A stretch of 64,000 nt of DNA from positions 9,127,001 through 9,191,000 of the forward strand of contig NZ_CP095481.1 in assembly GCF_023023025.1 (NCBI RefSeq). The letters are read 5' to 3'. Below the pieces are notes generated by a model that had not been told where the DNA came from, searched no databases, and was given only the letters and a program-made list of their open reading frames with translations. Shown here one piece after another: positions 43,539 to 52,427 of this stretch. How positions within the stretch are numbered: the first letter of the stretch is position 1; each line of letters opens with the position of its first letter. Source of the stretch: Amycolatopsis sp. WQ 127309. Its GTDB lineage: Bacteria; Actinomycetota; Actinomycetes; Mycobacteriales; Pseudonocardiaceae. Position numbers and translations under genes: made by a program.

Positions 43539-44488
43539 GGGCGGTCCTCGTAGAACACCCAGAGCTTCGCGGTGCGGAACACGATCGCCGTCACGATCGC
43601 GATCACCACCAGCAGCACCCACGCCATCGCGGACGCGTACCCCATGCGGAAGTCCTGGAAGCCGACCTCGAAGAGGTAGAGCGTGTAGAACAGATCCGCG
43701 TCGGCGGGTCCGCCGCGGCCGCCGCCGATGACGAACGCCGGGGTGAACGCCTGGAACGCGTGGATGGCCTCCATCACGAGGTTGAAGAAGATCACCGGGG
43801 ACAGCATCGGCAGCGTGATGTGCCGGAACCGGCGCCACGCGCCCGCGCCGTCGATCGCCGCCGCTTCGTGCAGCTCGGCCGGGACCTGCTTGAGGCCGGC
43901 CAGGAAGATCACCATCGGCGCGCCGAACTGCCACACCCCGAGCAGCACGATCGAGGCGAGGCTGAAGTTCGGGTCGTCGACCCAGCTCGGCGTGTGCCAG
44001 CCGAACCGGGCGAGGACGTCGTTCACCGGGCCGCCGCCGGTGAACAGCGCCCGCCAGACCAGCGCGGCCGCGACGCTCGCGCCGAGCAGCGACGGCGCGT
44101 AGAACGCGGCGCGGTAGAAACCGTTCGTGCCGCGGCGGGTGTTGAGCAGCAACGCCACCCCGAGCGAGACGGCGAGCTTGACCGGCACCGACACCAGGAC
44201 GTAGATCAGCGTGACCTCGACCGAGCGCAGGTAGCGGTCGTCGTCGGTGAACATGTGCGTGAAGTTGCCGAAGCCGACCCAGTGCGGCGTGGTGAACAGG
44301 TCGTAGTCGGTGAAGGACAGGTAGAGCGAGACGACCATCGGGCCGACGGTCAGCGCCACCGCCCCGAGCAGCCACGGCGTGAGGAACGCGAACGCCTCCG
44401 GCTGGTTCTCGCGGCGGTACCCGCGGCCGGGGGCGCGCGGCCCCGGCGCCACCGGCCGGGGCGGCGCCGGGGTGCGCAGCGACGTCAT
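43535..44488 (-). CDS. Carbohydrate ABC transporter permease (MalF type)
   Basis: 317 aa from the ATG at 44488. Six helices, starting AFAFLTPWLLGAVALTVGPMVVSLYLSF, and the EAA loop ELHEAAAIDGAGAWRRFRHITLPMLSP. Together with the MalG-type partner it forms a CUT1 channel. It lies 3 bp after the binding-protein stop and overlaps the next gene by 4 bp, so the operon is tightly coupled. Confidence 0.93.
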   Translation of the reverse strand: MTSLRTPAPPRPVAPGPRAPGRGYRRENQPEAFAFLTPWLLGAVALTVGPMVVSLYLSFTDYDLFTTPHWVGFGNFTHMFTDDDRYLRSVEVTLIYVLVSVPVKLAVSLGVALLLNTRRGTNGFYRAAFYAPSLLGASVAAALVWRALFTGGGPVNDVLARFGWHTPSWVDDPNFSLASIVLLGVWQFGAPMVIFLAGLKQVPAELHEAAAIDGAGAWRRFRHITLPMLSPVIFFNLVMEAIHAFQAFTPAFVIGGGRGGPADADLFYTLYLFEVGFQDFRMGYASAMAWVLLVVIAIVTAIVFRTAKLWVFYEDRP

Positions 44489-44491
44489 CGG

Positions 44492-45772
44492 CTACGCCAG
44501 GGTCTTGTCGGCTTCGGACATGAACCGGGTGACGGCGTCGTCGATGCCCAGCCGCCCGAACGCGATCTCCTCGTAGGTGCGCTGGAGGAGCTTCTGGATC
44601 GCGCCGGCACCCTTCGGCGGGACCGTCGGCGCGGCCCCGAGCTTCGGTTCGAGCGCGGCTTCGTAGGCGTAGAGCGTCTTGTCGTCGCCGGTCGCGCCGG
44701 CCGCGAGCTGCGCGCGGATCTTCAGGTTGGGCGCGAGCCCGCGGTCCGTGCCGAGGATCTTGGCCGCGTCGGCGTCGTTGACGAAGAAGTCGACGAGCTT
44801 CGCGGCGGCCTCCTGCTGCTGGCTGCGCGCCGAGACCGACAGGAACATCGACGGCCGCCGGTACTGCCCGAGGTCACCGTTCGCGCCGGTCGGGTACGGC
44901 GCCACGTTGAGGTTCTTGCCGTTCGCCTTGCGGTAGGCGGGCAGCAGGTTGTCGTAGGCGAACTCGGAGCTGGTCAGCTTCTTGCCGAGCGGCGACTGCT
45001 CGGGCGAGGTGTTGTAGGACGCGGTGACGTCGGCGGGCGACGCGGCCTTGGTGTCGCGGAAGCGGCTCGCGAGCTGCCAGTAGCCGCGGAGGTCGGCGGC
45101 GGTGAAGCCGAGCTTGCCGTCGGGGGTGTAGAACTGCTTGCCCTGCTGGCGCAGCCAGATCTCCAGCGGCGTGTCCAGAATCCCGAAGTCGGTCACGCCG
45201 CGCGCGGCGAACCCGCTGGCGGCGCCGACTTTCGCGGTCGCTTCGGCGTACTGGTCCCAGGTCAGGCCCTTCGCCGGGTCCGCACCGGCGGCGGTGAAGG
45301 CGGCGGGGTCGTACAGCATCGCCGGGGTGTTCTGCGCCCACGGCACGGCGTACCGCTTGCCCTGGTAGACGCCGGTGGCGGCCAGCTCCGGGTTGACGTC
45401 GGCCAGCGAGACCGCCTTGCCCGCGCCCTGGTTCAGGTCGGCCAGTACATTGCGCCCGCCGTACTCGGCGAGGTAGCGGGTGTCGACGTTGAGCACGTCC
45501 GGCGGCTTGCCCCCGGCCGTCTGCGTCGCCAGTTTCTCCCAGTAGGCCGCGTACGCCGCGAACGACGTCTGCACCTTGATCGTGGGGTTCTTCTTCTGGA
45601 ACAGCTCGACGGCCTGCTTGGTCAGGTTCGCCCGGCCGTCACTGCCCCACCAGGCGAAGGTGATGCTCACGTCACCGCCGCCACCCGGGTCCGACCCGCA
45701 CGCGGCCGAACCGGACAGCAGCAGGGCGATCGCGGCGACCGCCCCGAACCCGCGCACACGCGTCCGACGCAT
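44492..45772 (-). CDS. ABC transporter sugar-binding lipoprotein
   Basis: 426 aa from the ATG at 45772, chosen over the ATG at 45778 because GGAG sits 6 bp upstream of it. Signal peptide RRTRVRGFGAVAAIALLLSGSAAC with lipobox Cys at about residue 24. The mature part is a family-1 extracellular solute-binding protein (ITFAWWGSDGRANLTKQAVELFQKKNP, then VNPELAATGVYQGKRYAVPW). The ligand should be a sugar or polyol. It heads the operon running to 39760. Two LacI-type half operators lie 28-63 bp upstream. Confidence 0.93.
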   Translation of the reverse strand: MRRTRVRGFGAVAAIALLLSGSAACGSDPGGGGDVSITFAWWGSDGRANLTKQAVELFQKKNPTIKVQTSFAAYAAYWEKLATQTAGGKPPDVLNVDTRYLAEYGGRNVLADLNQGAGKAVSLADVNPELAATGVYQGKRYAVPWAQNTPAMLYDPAAFTAAGADPAKGLTWDQYAEATAKVGAASGFAARGVTDFGILDTPLEIWLRQQGKQFYTPDGKLGFTAADLRGYWQLASRFRDTKAASPADVTASYNTSPEQSPLGKKLTSSEFAYDNLLPAYRKANGKNLNVAPYPTGANGDLGQYRRPSMFLSVSARSQQQEAAAKLVDFFVNDADAAKILGTDRGLAPNLKIRAQLAAGATGDDKTLYAYEAALEPKLGAAPTVPPKGAGAIQKLLQRTYEEIAFGRLGIDDAVTRFMSEADKTLA

Positions 45773-45799
45773 CGACATCTCCGTCCGGTCGGAATGATC

Positions 45800-45835
45800 T
45801 GTGAGCGCTCCCACGACCCAGCGAGAAAGCGCTTA
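45800..45835. promoter_or_regulatory. LacI/CebR-like operators of the sugar-uptake operon
   Basis: TGTGAGCGCTCCCA (45800-45813) differs at one base from TGGGAGCGCTCCCA, the CebR operator of Streptomyces. A second AGCGCT core within GAAAGCGCTTA (45825-45835) lies 24 bp away, about two helical turns. Both sit just upstream of the binding-protein gene, so a LacI-family repressor encoded elsewhere probably controls the operon. Confidence 0.65.
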
Positions 45836-45933
45836 CAGGAACTCGGCGGTCCACCGTAGGACGTGCGTGACAAAGGTGTCAATACGCGGATCGCGCTTTC
45901 GAAATCATCGAAGAATGGTTACTCCGAAAGCAT

Positions 45934-47199
45934 TCACACGCCGGTTTCGCCGAAGACGTTCCGCCGGATGAACGGGGTGCGGAACACGCCGCCGGGATCG
46001 AGAGTTCCCGCCAGGGAACGGAAATCACCCAGCCGCGGGTACACGGTGTCCAGCTCGCCGCCGTAGAAGAGCTTGCCCCAGTGCGGCCGGGCACCGAACG
46101 GGGCGAGGCGTTCCTCGATCAGCGGCAGCAGCGTTTCGACCTCGGATTGGCGCGGCTGCCACGTGAAGTGCAGCGCGACGCGGTCGCCGCCGTGGGCCGG
46201 GCTCAGCCACAGGTCGTCGCCCGCGACCGTGCGGATCTCGGACACCAGCAGCACCGGCGCCAGCCGGTCGCCGATCCCGCGCACGGCCTCCATCGCGGCC
46301 GCGGCGTCCCGGTAGGGCACGAAGTACTCCGTCTGCAGCTCGTCCCCGACACTCGGGGTGAACTCGAGGGCGAAGTGCGGGAGCCGCTGGTGCCACGGCC
46401 CGGGCACGCCCAGCTGCGGGGTGACGTTGCCGGCCGGGACACCGGCCGCGTGCGCCGGGTGCCGCGGGGCGCCGGCCGGGAGGGCGCCGAACAGCCCGGC
46501 GCGCTCGGTGAAGGCGTCCACCCGGCTCTTGACCCAGGCCAGGTCGACGGCGTCGTTCACCCAGTTCGTGAACAGGCTGACGCTGTACCCGGCGTCCTCG
46601 ATCTCGTCGAAGTGCTCGTAGGCGGCCTCCCACGGCAGGCCCTCGAAGACGTCCTGCCGGACGTCGAACGCGGGCACGACGTCGAGGGTGAGCCGGGTGA
46701 CGACGCCGAGTGCGCCGAGGTTCACGACGAGCCCGGGGAACACGTCCGGGTCTGCGGCCCGCGAGAAGGTGCGGACCTCGCCGCCCGCGGTGACCAGCTC
46801 CAGCGCCGAGACGGCCGCGGCGAGCCCCTGCCGACGCCGGCCGGAGCCGTGGGTGCCGGTCGCGACGCTGCCGGCGACCGTGATGTGCGGCAGCGAGGCG
46901 AGGTTGGCCAGCGCGAACCCGGCGTCGTGCAGCTGCTGGGCGAAGTCGCCGTACCGGGCCGAGCCGCCGACGGTCACCGTGGCGGCGTCGGCGTCGATCT
47001 CGACCGGGCTCTCGAACTCGCTCAGGTCGAGGAGCACCCCGCCGGGCGCGTCGGCGATGTCGTTGAAGCAGTGCCGGCTGCCGAGCGCCTTGACGCTCGA
47101 CGCGTCCGCGACCGCCTCGCGCACTTCGTCGCGCGTGCGCGGCGTCACCACGGTTTCGGCGGCGTACTGATGGTTGCCGGCCCAGTTCGACTCGCCCAT
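45934..47199 (-). CDS. aldO: Alditol oxidase-like flavoprotein (VAO family)
   Basis: 421 aa from the ATG at 47199, against about 418 aa for Streptomyces AldO, to which it is close along its length (MxESNWAGN, then ASLPHITVAGSVATGTHGSG). His43 in ALGSRHCFNDIA is the covalent FAD attachment site. The active-site Ser (THGSG), Glu and Arg (SEIRTVAGDDLWLSP) and Lys (RPHWGKLF) are kept. AldO oxidises xylitol or sorbitol at C1 with O2, giving H2O2. The gene sits upstream of a sugar-uptake operon on the same strand, so a shared polyol route is possible. It should be cytoplasmic; no signal peptide is seen. Confidence 0.85.
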   Translation of the reverse strand: MGESNWAGNHQYAAETVVTPRTRDEVREAVADASSVKALGSRHCFNDIADAPGGVLLDLSEFESPVEIDADAATVTVGGSARYGDFAQQLHDAGFALANLASLPHITVAGSVATGTHGSGRRRQGLAAAVSALELVTAGGEVRTFSRAADPDVFPGLVVNLGALGVVTRLTLDVVPAFDVRQDVFEGLPWEAAYEHFDEIEDAGYSVSLFTNWVNDAVDLAWVKSRVDAFTERAGLFGALPAGAPRHPAHAAGVPAGNVTPQLGVPGPWHQRLPHFALEFTPSVGDELQTEYFVPYRDAAAAMEAVRGIGDRLAPVLLVSEIRTVAGDDLWLSPAHGGDRVALHFTWQPRQSEVETLLPLIEERLAPFGARPHWGKLFYGGELDTVYPRLGDFRSLAGTLDPGGVFRTPFIRRNVFGETGV

Positions 47200-47213
47200 G
47201 TTTCCGACAGTAC

Positions 47214-48356
47214 TCAGCCGGCCGACGCGTACCGCCAGAAGTCCCGCATCCACCGCGGCGGGACCGGGTTGTCCTCGCCGACCTGGGTGAGCAGCACGCT
47301 GACGGTGCCGGTGGCCGGGACGACGTAGGCGGTGGTGCCGGTGCCGCCGACCCAGCCGTAGCGGCCCGGGACGTTCCACGGGTCGAGGACGGCGACGTCG
47401 ACCGCGCCGCCCATCCCCCAGCCCTGGCCCTCCAGGAAGAGCGCGCCGATCTCGCGGTGCGCCGCGGTGGTGTGGTCGGTGGTCATCAGCCGGACCGACT
47501 CGGGGCTCAGGACCTGCTTGCCGCCGGTCGCGGCGCCGTCGGCGAGCAGCATCCGGCCGAACGCCAGCCAGTCCCCCGCCGTCCCGGCCAGGCCGCCGGA
47601 GCCGAGCGGCATCGCGGGCATCGTGCTCCACTGGCCGTCCGGCGCGTCGGCGAGCGCGAGGCCGTCCGGGCCGGCCTTGTAGAAGCTGGTGAACCGGTCG
47701 CGGCGGTCCGCGCCGACGACGAACCCGGTGTCGGCCATGCCCAGCGGGGCGAGGATCCGCTCGTCGAGGAACTCGGGCAGCGACGAGCCGGCCACGCGCG
47801 CGACGAGCACGCCCTGGATGGCCGAGCACGTGTCGTAGAGCCAGGACTCGCCGGGCTGGTAGAGCAGCGGGACGCCGGCCAGCCGCGCGAGCCAGACGTC
47901 GGCCTCGGGGAAGTGCTGGACCTCCCGGCCGTCGAGCTGGACGGGGAACAGCGCCTGCACCGCCGGCAGCGAGAAGTCGGACGCGAACCCCCAGCCGGCC
48001 TGGCTGGTGAGCACGTCGAACACGGTGATCGGCCGGTTCGCCGGGACGAGGTCGTCGACGGGTCCCGCCGGCGTGCGCACCACCTTCGGGTCGGCCAGCT
48101 CGGGCAGCCACCGGCCGATCGGGTCGTCGAGGGCGAGCCGGCCGTCGTCGACCAGGGCGAGGACGGCGGCGGCGGTGACGGGCTTGGTGAGCGAGGCGAA
48201 CCGGAACAGGCTGTCCTCGGCCATCGGCGTGCTGCCCTCGACGTCGACCGAGCCGACGGCCGCGACCTCGACGCGGCCGGGCCGGGCCACGACGCCGACC
48301 GCGCCGGGCAGCGCGCCGTCGTCGACGTGCCGCTGCAGGATCTCGCGCAGGCTCAT
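47214..48356 (-). CDS. Serine beta-lactamase-like hydrolase (class C/PBP4* family)
   Basis: 380 aa from the ATG at 48356. The nucleophile motif S-x-x-K is in FASLTKPVTAAAV (about residue 55) and the second motif Tyr in WLYDTCSAIQGVL replaces the Y-x-N pattern. GWVGGTGTTAYV supplies the third (H/K-x-G equivalent) region. There is no signal peptide, so this is more likely a cytoplasmic esterase or peptidase than a beta-lactamase. It is 14 bp upstream of the alditol oxidase gene, so they may be co-transcribed. Confidence 0.87.
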   Translation of the reverse strand: MSLREILQRHVDDGALPGAVGVVARPGRVEVAAVGSVDVEGSTPMAEDSLFRFASLTKPVTAAAVLALVDDGRLALDDPIGRWLPELADPKVVRTPAGPVDDLVPANRPITVFDVLTSQAGWGFASDFSLPAVQALFPVQLDGREVQHFPEADVWLARLAGVPLLYQPGESWLYDTCSAIQGVLVARVAGSSLPEFLDERILAPLGMADTGFVVGADRRDRFTSFYKAGPDGLALADAPDGQWSTMPAMPLGSGGLAGTAGDWLAFGRMLLADGAATGGKQVLSPESVRLMTTDHTTAAHREIGALFLEGQGWGMGGAVDVAVLDPWNVPGRYGWVGGTGTTAYVVPATGTVSVLLTQVGEDNPVPPRWMRDFWRYASAG

Positions 48357-48440
48357 GGTGCTCCCCGGGTCGGCGGTCGCCCGAGGCTAGCCCAGCGAGC
48401 CGGGGAGCCCACCCGAGCGCCGTCGCGGGTCGTGAGGGTG

Positions 48441-51233
48441 CTAACCCGCGTTGCCGCTCACGACCGGGCTGCGCCGGTGCCGGGCCTGGTCCAGCAGGGC
48501 CAGGCCCGTCGTCTCGCCCTGGCGGTTGCCGGACTCGCGGAAGACGCGCAGCGCGCGGTCGCACACCCCGCGCGCCTGGACCGGCTCGCCCACCGCGAGG
48601 AGCGTCTGGGCGATGCCGAGGAGCGCGTACGCGACGCAGCGTTCGTCGTCGAGGTCCTCGAAGATGCCCAGCGCGAGCCGCAGGCAGGCCAGCGACTCCG
48701 GCAGCCGCCCGGTGTCGCGGTGCAGGGTGCCGAACTCGGTGAGGACCCTGGCCTCGCGGTGCGCGTCGCCCATCTCGCGGGCCAGGTCGCGGGCGCGGCC
48801 CAGCCAGTCGGCCGCTTCGGTGAACTCGGCCAGGCGCGCGTGGGCCGCGCCGATCGAGTTGCGCAGCTGGGCCACGCCGCTGCGGTCGCCCGCCCGCTCC
48901 AGGCCGGCCAGCGCCCGGCCGTAGCAGTCCAGCGCGTCCCGCGGCCGGTCCCGGATGCGCGCCACGGTGCCGAGCCCGGCCACCGCCAGCGCCTCGCCGC
49001 GGACGTCGCCGAGCTCGGCGAACAGGGCCGCGGACCGCTCCAGGTTCCGGACGGCGGCGGGGTATTCGTCGTTGTAGACGCCGATCTGGCCGAGCCCGCG
49101 GGCCAGCACCGCCTCGCCCGCCCGGTTGCCGGCGGCCCGCGCCGCGGCCTGCGCGGTCAGGTGGCTGCGCCGCCAGTCGTCGTAGGCGCCGCGCAGGTCG
49201 TAGAACGGGACGGCGGTCGCGGTCAGCTGCCACGCGAGCTCGTCCAGCCCGGCGTCGGCGGCGAGCTGGACCGCGGCGGCCAGCAGCTTGCGCTCGGCGG
49301 TGAACCAGGCCAGCGGGTCGGCCACCAGCCGGGCCGCGTCCGGGGGCAGCGGGCCGAGCGAGCGCCCGGTCATCGCGCCGAACGCGGGTGGCAGCGCCGC
49401 CGCCGCGGTCTTCGCCAGCGCCAGCAGTCCACACAGGACGCGGGCGAGCGCGTCCCGGCGCACCGCGGCGGGCTCGGCGTCCAGCAATTCCGCCGCGTAG
49501 CAGCGAAGCAGGTCGTGCAGCCGGTAGCGCGGCTGCCCGCTCGCGTCCAGCCCGACCAGCGAGACGAGGTTGGCGTCGACGAGCACGTCGAGCACCTCGT
49601 GCGTGCCGCGCCGGTCCAGGAGCGCGTCGAACACCCAGCTCGGGAAGTCCTGCGCGCCCAGCACGGCCGTGCGGCAGAACGCCGTCCGCGCGGCCGGGCC
49701 GAGCTGGCGCAGGCTCAGCTCGAAGCTGGACCGGACGCCGAGGTCGCCGACGCGCAGCTCGCTGAGCCGGCCCGCTTCGCCGGCCAGCCGGTCGTGCAGG
49801 GTCCGCAGGCTCCACGCCTGCCGCCCGGCCAGCCGCGCGCCGGCGATCCGGATGGCCAGCGGCAGGTACCCGCAGCAGGCCACGATGGCCGCGGCTTCGG
49901 CGGGTTCGCCGTCGATCCGGTCGACGCCGGCGACCCCGGCCAGCAGCCGCTGCGCCTCCCGCTCGCCGAACACGCTCAGCTCGACGTGCTTCGCGCCGGC
50001 CAGCTCCGGCAGCCGGCCGCGGGTCGTGACGAGCACGGCGCAGCCGGCGTCGCCGGGCAGCAGCGGGCGGACCTGGGCGGCGGTGGCGGTGTCGTCGAGC
50101 ACCAGCAGCACCCGGCGTCCGGCCAGCCGGGAGCGGAACAACGCGGCCCGCTGGCCGAGCCCGGCCGGGACGGCGGTGCCGGTGACGCCCAGGGCGTGCA
50201 GGAAGTCGGCGAGGACCTCGGCCGGGTCGCGCGGCGCGCCGGTGCCGGCGAGGTCGACGTAGAGCTGGCCGTCGGGGAACCGGTCCGCGAGGCGGTGGGC
50301 GACGTGCATGGCCAGCGCCGTCTTGCCGGTGCCGGGCGCGCCGGTCAGCACCACCGGCGCCGGCCCCGCGCCCAGCGCGGCTTCCAGGTCGCGGACGTAG
50401 TCGTCGCGGCCGGTGAAGTCGGGCAGGTCCGCCGGGAGCTGGCGCAAGGGGGCCGAGCCGTCGGCGCCGGCCGCCACCACGGGCCGGCCGGCCAGGATCG
50501 CGGCCTGCAGGGCCCGCAGTTCCGGCCCCGGTTCGACACCGAGCTCGGTGACCAGCCGCTCCCGCGCCGTCGTGTACGCCCGCAGCGCGTCGGCGCGGCG
50601 GCCGACGCCCGTCAACGCGAGCAGGTACTGCTGCCACAGGCGTTCCCGGTACGGGTGCTCGGCGAGCAGCACGGTCAGCTCGGCGATCGCCGGGTCGTAG
50701 CGGCCCAGCAGCACCTGCAGCGAAAGCCGTTCCTCGACGGCGGCGAAGCGGTTCTCGGTGAGCCGGCCGAGCTCGGCGTCCCAGGCGGGCGCGGTCGGCA
50801 GGTCGGACAGCGGATCGCCCCGCCACAGCGCTTCCGCCTCGGCCAGCAGCGTCAGCGCCGTCTCGGGGGCGCCGTCCTTGGCCGCGCGGGCGGCGTCGGC
50901 GACGAGCCGGGCGAAGTCGTGCGCGTCGACGTCGCCGGGCTCGACGGCCAGCGAGTAACCCGGGCCGTGGGTGCGCAGGGTGGTCTCCGGCAGCAGCCGG
51001 CGCAGCCGCCAGACGTAGGTCTGCAGGTTGGCCGTGGCCGACGTCGGCGGGTCGCTCGGCCAGATGGTGTCGATGAGCTGGCCGGGCGGGACCAGCCGGT
51101 TCGCGTTGAGCAGCAGGTGGGCCAGCAGGGCCCGTTGCTTCGCCCCGCCGAGCGGCAGCGCGCGGCCGCCGACCGTCACGGTGAGCGGCCCGAGCAGGTG
51201 GAACCGCACTTCAGCGCCCATGTCGTACCCCAT
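48441..51233 (-). CDS. AfsR-type regulator (wHTH-BTAD-NB-ARC-TPR)
   Basis: 930 aa from the ATG at 51233; an ATG at 51221 is 4 codons inside. Residues about 7-95: SARP winged helix (VRFHLLGPLTVTVGGRALPLGGAKQRALLAHLL). About 100-245: BTAD (FARLVADAARAAKDG, RLWQQYLLALTGVGRRADAL). About 280-580: NB-ARC with Walker A GAPGTGKTAL and Walker B LLVLDD. The rest is TPR repeats (LGQIGVYNDEY, GDRSGVAQLRNSIGAAHARL). It is an ATP-dependent activator of the AfsR class. It lies 1.2 kb from the NRPS genes and could be their pathway regulator, but I see no SARP boxes upstream of those genes. Confidence 0.93.
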   Translation of the reverse strand: MGYDMGAEVRFHLLGPLTVTVGGRALPLGGAKQRALLAHLLLNANRLVPPGQLIDTIWPSDPPTSATANLQTYVWRLRRLLPETTLRTHGPGYSLAVEPGDVDAHDFARLVADAARAAKDGAPETALTLLAEAEALWRGDPLSDLPTAPAWDAELGRLTENRFAAVEERLSLQVLLGRYDPAIAELTVLLAEHPYRERLWQQYLLALTGVGRRADALRAYTTARERLVTELGVEPGPELRALQAAILAGRPVVAAGADGSAPLRQLPADLPDFTGRDDYVRDLEAALGAGPAPVVLTGAPGTGKTALAMHVAHRLADRFPDGQLYVDLAGTGAPRDPAEVLADFLHALGVTGTAVPAGLGQRAALFRSRLAGRRVLLVLDDTATAAQVRPLLPGDAGCAVLVTTRGRLPELAGAKHVELSVFGEREAQRLLAGVAGVDRIDGEPAEAAAIVACCGYLPLAIRIAGARLAGRQAWSLRTLHDRLAGEAGRLSELRVGDLGVRSSFELSLRQLGPAARTAFCRTAVLGAQDFPSWVFDALLDRRGTHEVLDVLVDANLVSLVGLDASGQPRYRLHDLLRCYAAELLDAEPAAVRRDALARVLCGLLALAKTAAAALPPAFGAMTGRSLGPLPPDAARLVADPLAWFTAERKLLAAAVQLAADAGLDELAWQLTATAVPFYDLRGAYDDWRRSHLTAQAAARAAGNRAGEAVLARGLGQIGVYNDEYPAAVRNLERSAALFAELGDVRGEALAVAGLGTVARIRDRPRDALDCYGRALAGLERAGDRSGVAQLRNSIGAAHARLAEFTEAADWLGRARDLAREMGDAHREARVLTEFGTLHRDTGRLPESLACLRLALGIFEDLDDERCVAYALLGIAQTLLAVGEPVQARGVCDRALRVFRESGNRQGETTGLALLDQARHRRSPVVSGNAG

Positions 51234-51423
51234 CACGACGACCGCCCCCACGACGGCGGACTTTAGCCAGGCGATGCGGGGCCGGTGGGCGAATCGCCGA
51301 CATCGCGGGCACACCGCGCGGATGTCACTCGATTGCCGATCTTGGGCTGAGCCGTCCGGACCACGACGAAAGTCGCGCATTTCCTTTACCGACCATCGTC
51401 GGGTTCCGAGATTCACTCACAGC

Positions 51424-51458
51424 GGTGACGGTAGGTGCGTCCTTGACCACCCGTCACC
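51424..51458. other. Bulged hairpin upstream of the secreted protease
   Basis: GGTGACG-GTA-GGTG pairs with CACC-CGTCACC, giving 11 pairs with a 3-nt bulge and a 10-nt loop. It lies about 40-70 bp before the protease start. It may be a leader structure; no function is shown. Confidence 0.35.
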
Positions 51459-51495
51459 GCGAGGTCTCCGCCCGCGGATGGAGGTTGATCCCAAA

Positions 51496-52197
51496 GTGCG
51501 TATTGCGCGAACCGGCGTACTCGTCTCCGGCATCCTGCTGTCGGCCCTGGCGACCGCCGCCCCGTCCCTGGCCGCCCAGCCGGCCATCATCGACGGCGGC
51601 AACGCCGACTCGCTCCACGCGGCGGCCCGGATGTTCGCGGGTGGCCAGGAGATCTGCTCCGCGACGATCATCGCGCCGGACTGGATCCTGACCGCGCGCC
51701 ACTGCACCCAGGGCGCGAACGGCCAGCAGATCAGCTTCCACGTCGGGGACCTGGACCAGACGAAGGGCACCACCGTCAACGCGACGTCGGTGCACGAGGC
51801 GCCGGACTCCGACATCGCGCTGGTGCAGATCGACCAGCAGGTGCAGACGGACTACGCGCCGCTCGGCTCCGAAGGCGACGTCAACGTCGGCGACCAGGCC
51901 GAGGTCTACGGCTGGGGCGCGACCTGCACCGACAAGCCCGAGATCGAGTGCCAGTCGCAGCTGCTGAAGGTGGCGAAGGTCAGCGTGACCTCGATCGACT
52001 GCCCGGACGGCGCGGCCGGCGTCTCGGTCTGCGCGAACCGCGGCGACGGCATCACCGCGGGCGGCGACTCGGGCGGCCCGATGTACGCCGGCGGCAAGCA
52101 GGTCGGCGTCGCCTCGACCAGTGACCGCCAGTCGTACACCGCCTACATCAACATCACGAAGTACCGCGACTGGATCTCCGCGACCGCGGGCGTCTGA
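51496..52197 (+). CDS. Secreted trypsin-like serine protease (S1 family)
   Basis: 233 aa from the GTG at 51496, with GGAGG about 11 bp upstream; the ATG at 51478 overlaps that element and is less likely. Signal peptide RIARTGVLVSGILLSALATAAPSLAA. Mature part starts near IIDGGNADSLHAAARM. The catalytic triad is complete: His69 (TARHC), Asp106 (SDIALV) and Ser192 (GGDSGGP). Cys pairs match S1 disulfides. It is a secreted protease of Streptomyces-trypsin type. It ends in a strong terminator and is transcribed away from the AfsR-type gene. Confidence 0.92.
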   Translation: MRIARTGVLVSGILLSALATAAPSLAAQPAIIDGGNADSLHAAARMFAGGQEICSATIIAPDWILTARHCTQGANGQQISFHVGDLDQTKGTTVNATSVHEAPDSDIALVQIDQQVQTDYAPLGSEGDVNVGDQAEVYGWGATCTDKPEIECQSQLLKVAKVSVTSIDCPDGAAGVSVCANRGDGITAGGDSGGPMYAGGKQVGVASTSDRQSYTAYINITKYRDWISATAGV

Positions 52198-52208
52198 GCC
52201 ACCGCCAC

Positions 52209-52241
52209 AAAGCGGCACCTCTCCGGGGAGGTGCCGCTTTT
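52209..52241 (+). terminator. Strong intrinsic terminator after the protease gene
   Basis: AAAGCGGCACCTC, a 6-nt loop, GAGGTGCCGCTTT: a perfect 13-bp stem followed by a short T-run (52238-52241). It starts 11 bp after the stop and separates the protease from the NRPS genes, which therefore need their own promoter in 52242-52427. Confidence 0.9.
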
Positions 52242-52427
52242 GCGTGGTTCGGCCGGCGAACACACCGGTACACGAGGAAGTTCGGGCAAACCTGCTACAC
52301 AACTCGTGTTCACCCGATGGTGTGGTGTTAACTATCCGGACAGGCAGACAGCGTTTTCCGGCCACGGATGCAGCGGCGCACGCGCGGGCCCGGTGCGCAC
52401 CGTCCCGTCCGGAAAGGCCGCACCTAC

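Noticed and set aside
47214..48356. Beta-lactamase resistance gene
   Set aside because: It has S-x-x-K but no signal peptide and an altered second motif (YDT), and its neighbours are metabolic, so an esterase-like cytoplasmic role is more likely.
45934..50826. 1630-codon leftward frame
   Set aside because: Only its last 421 codons form a real protein (alditol oxidase-like). The rest is the wrong frame of the beta-lactamase-like and AfsR genes.
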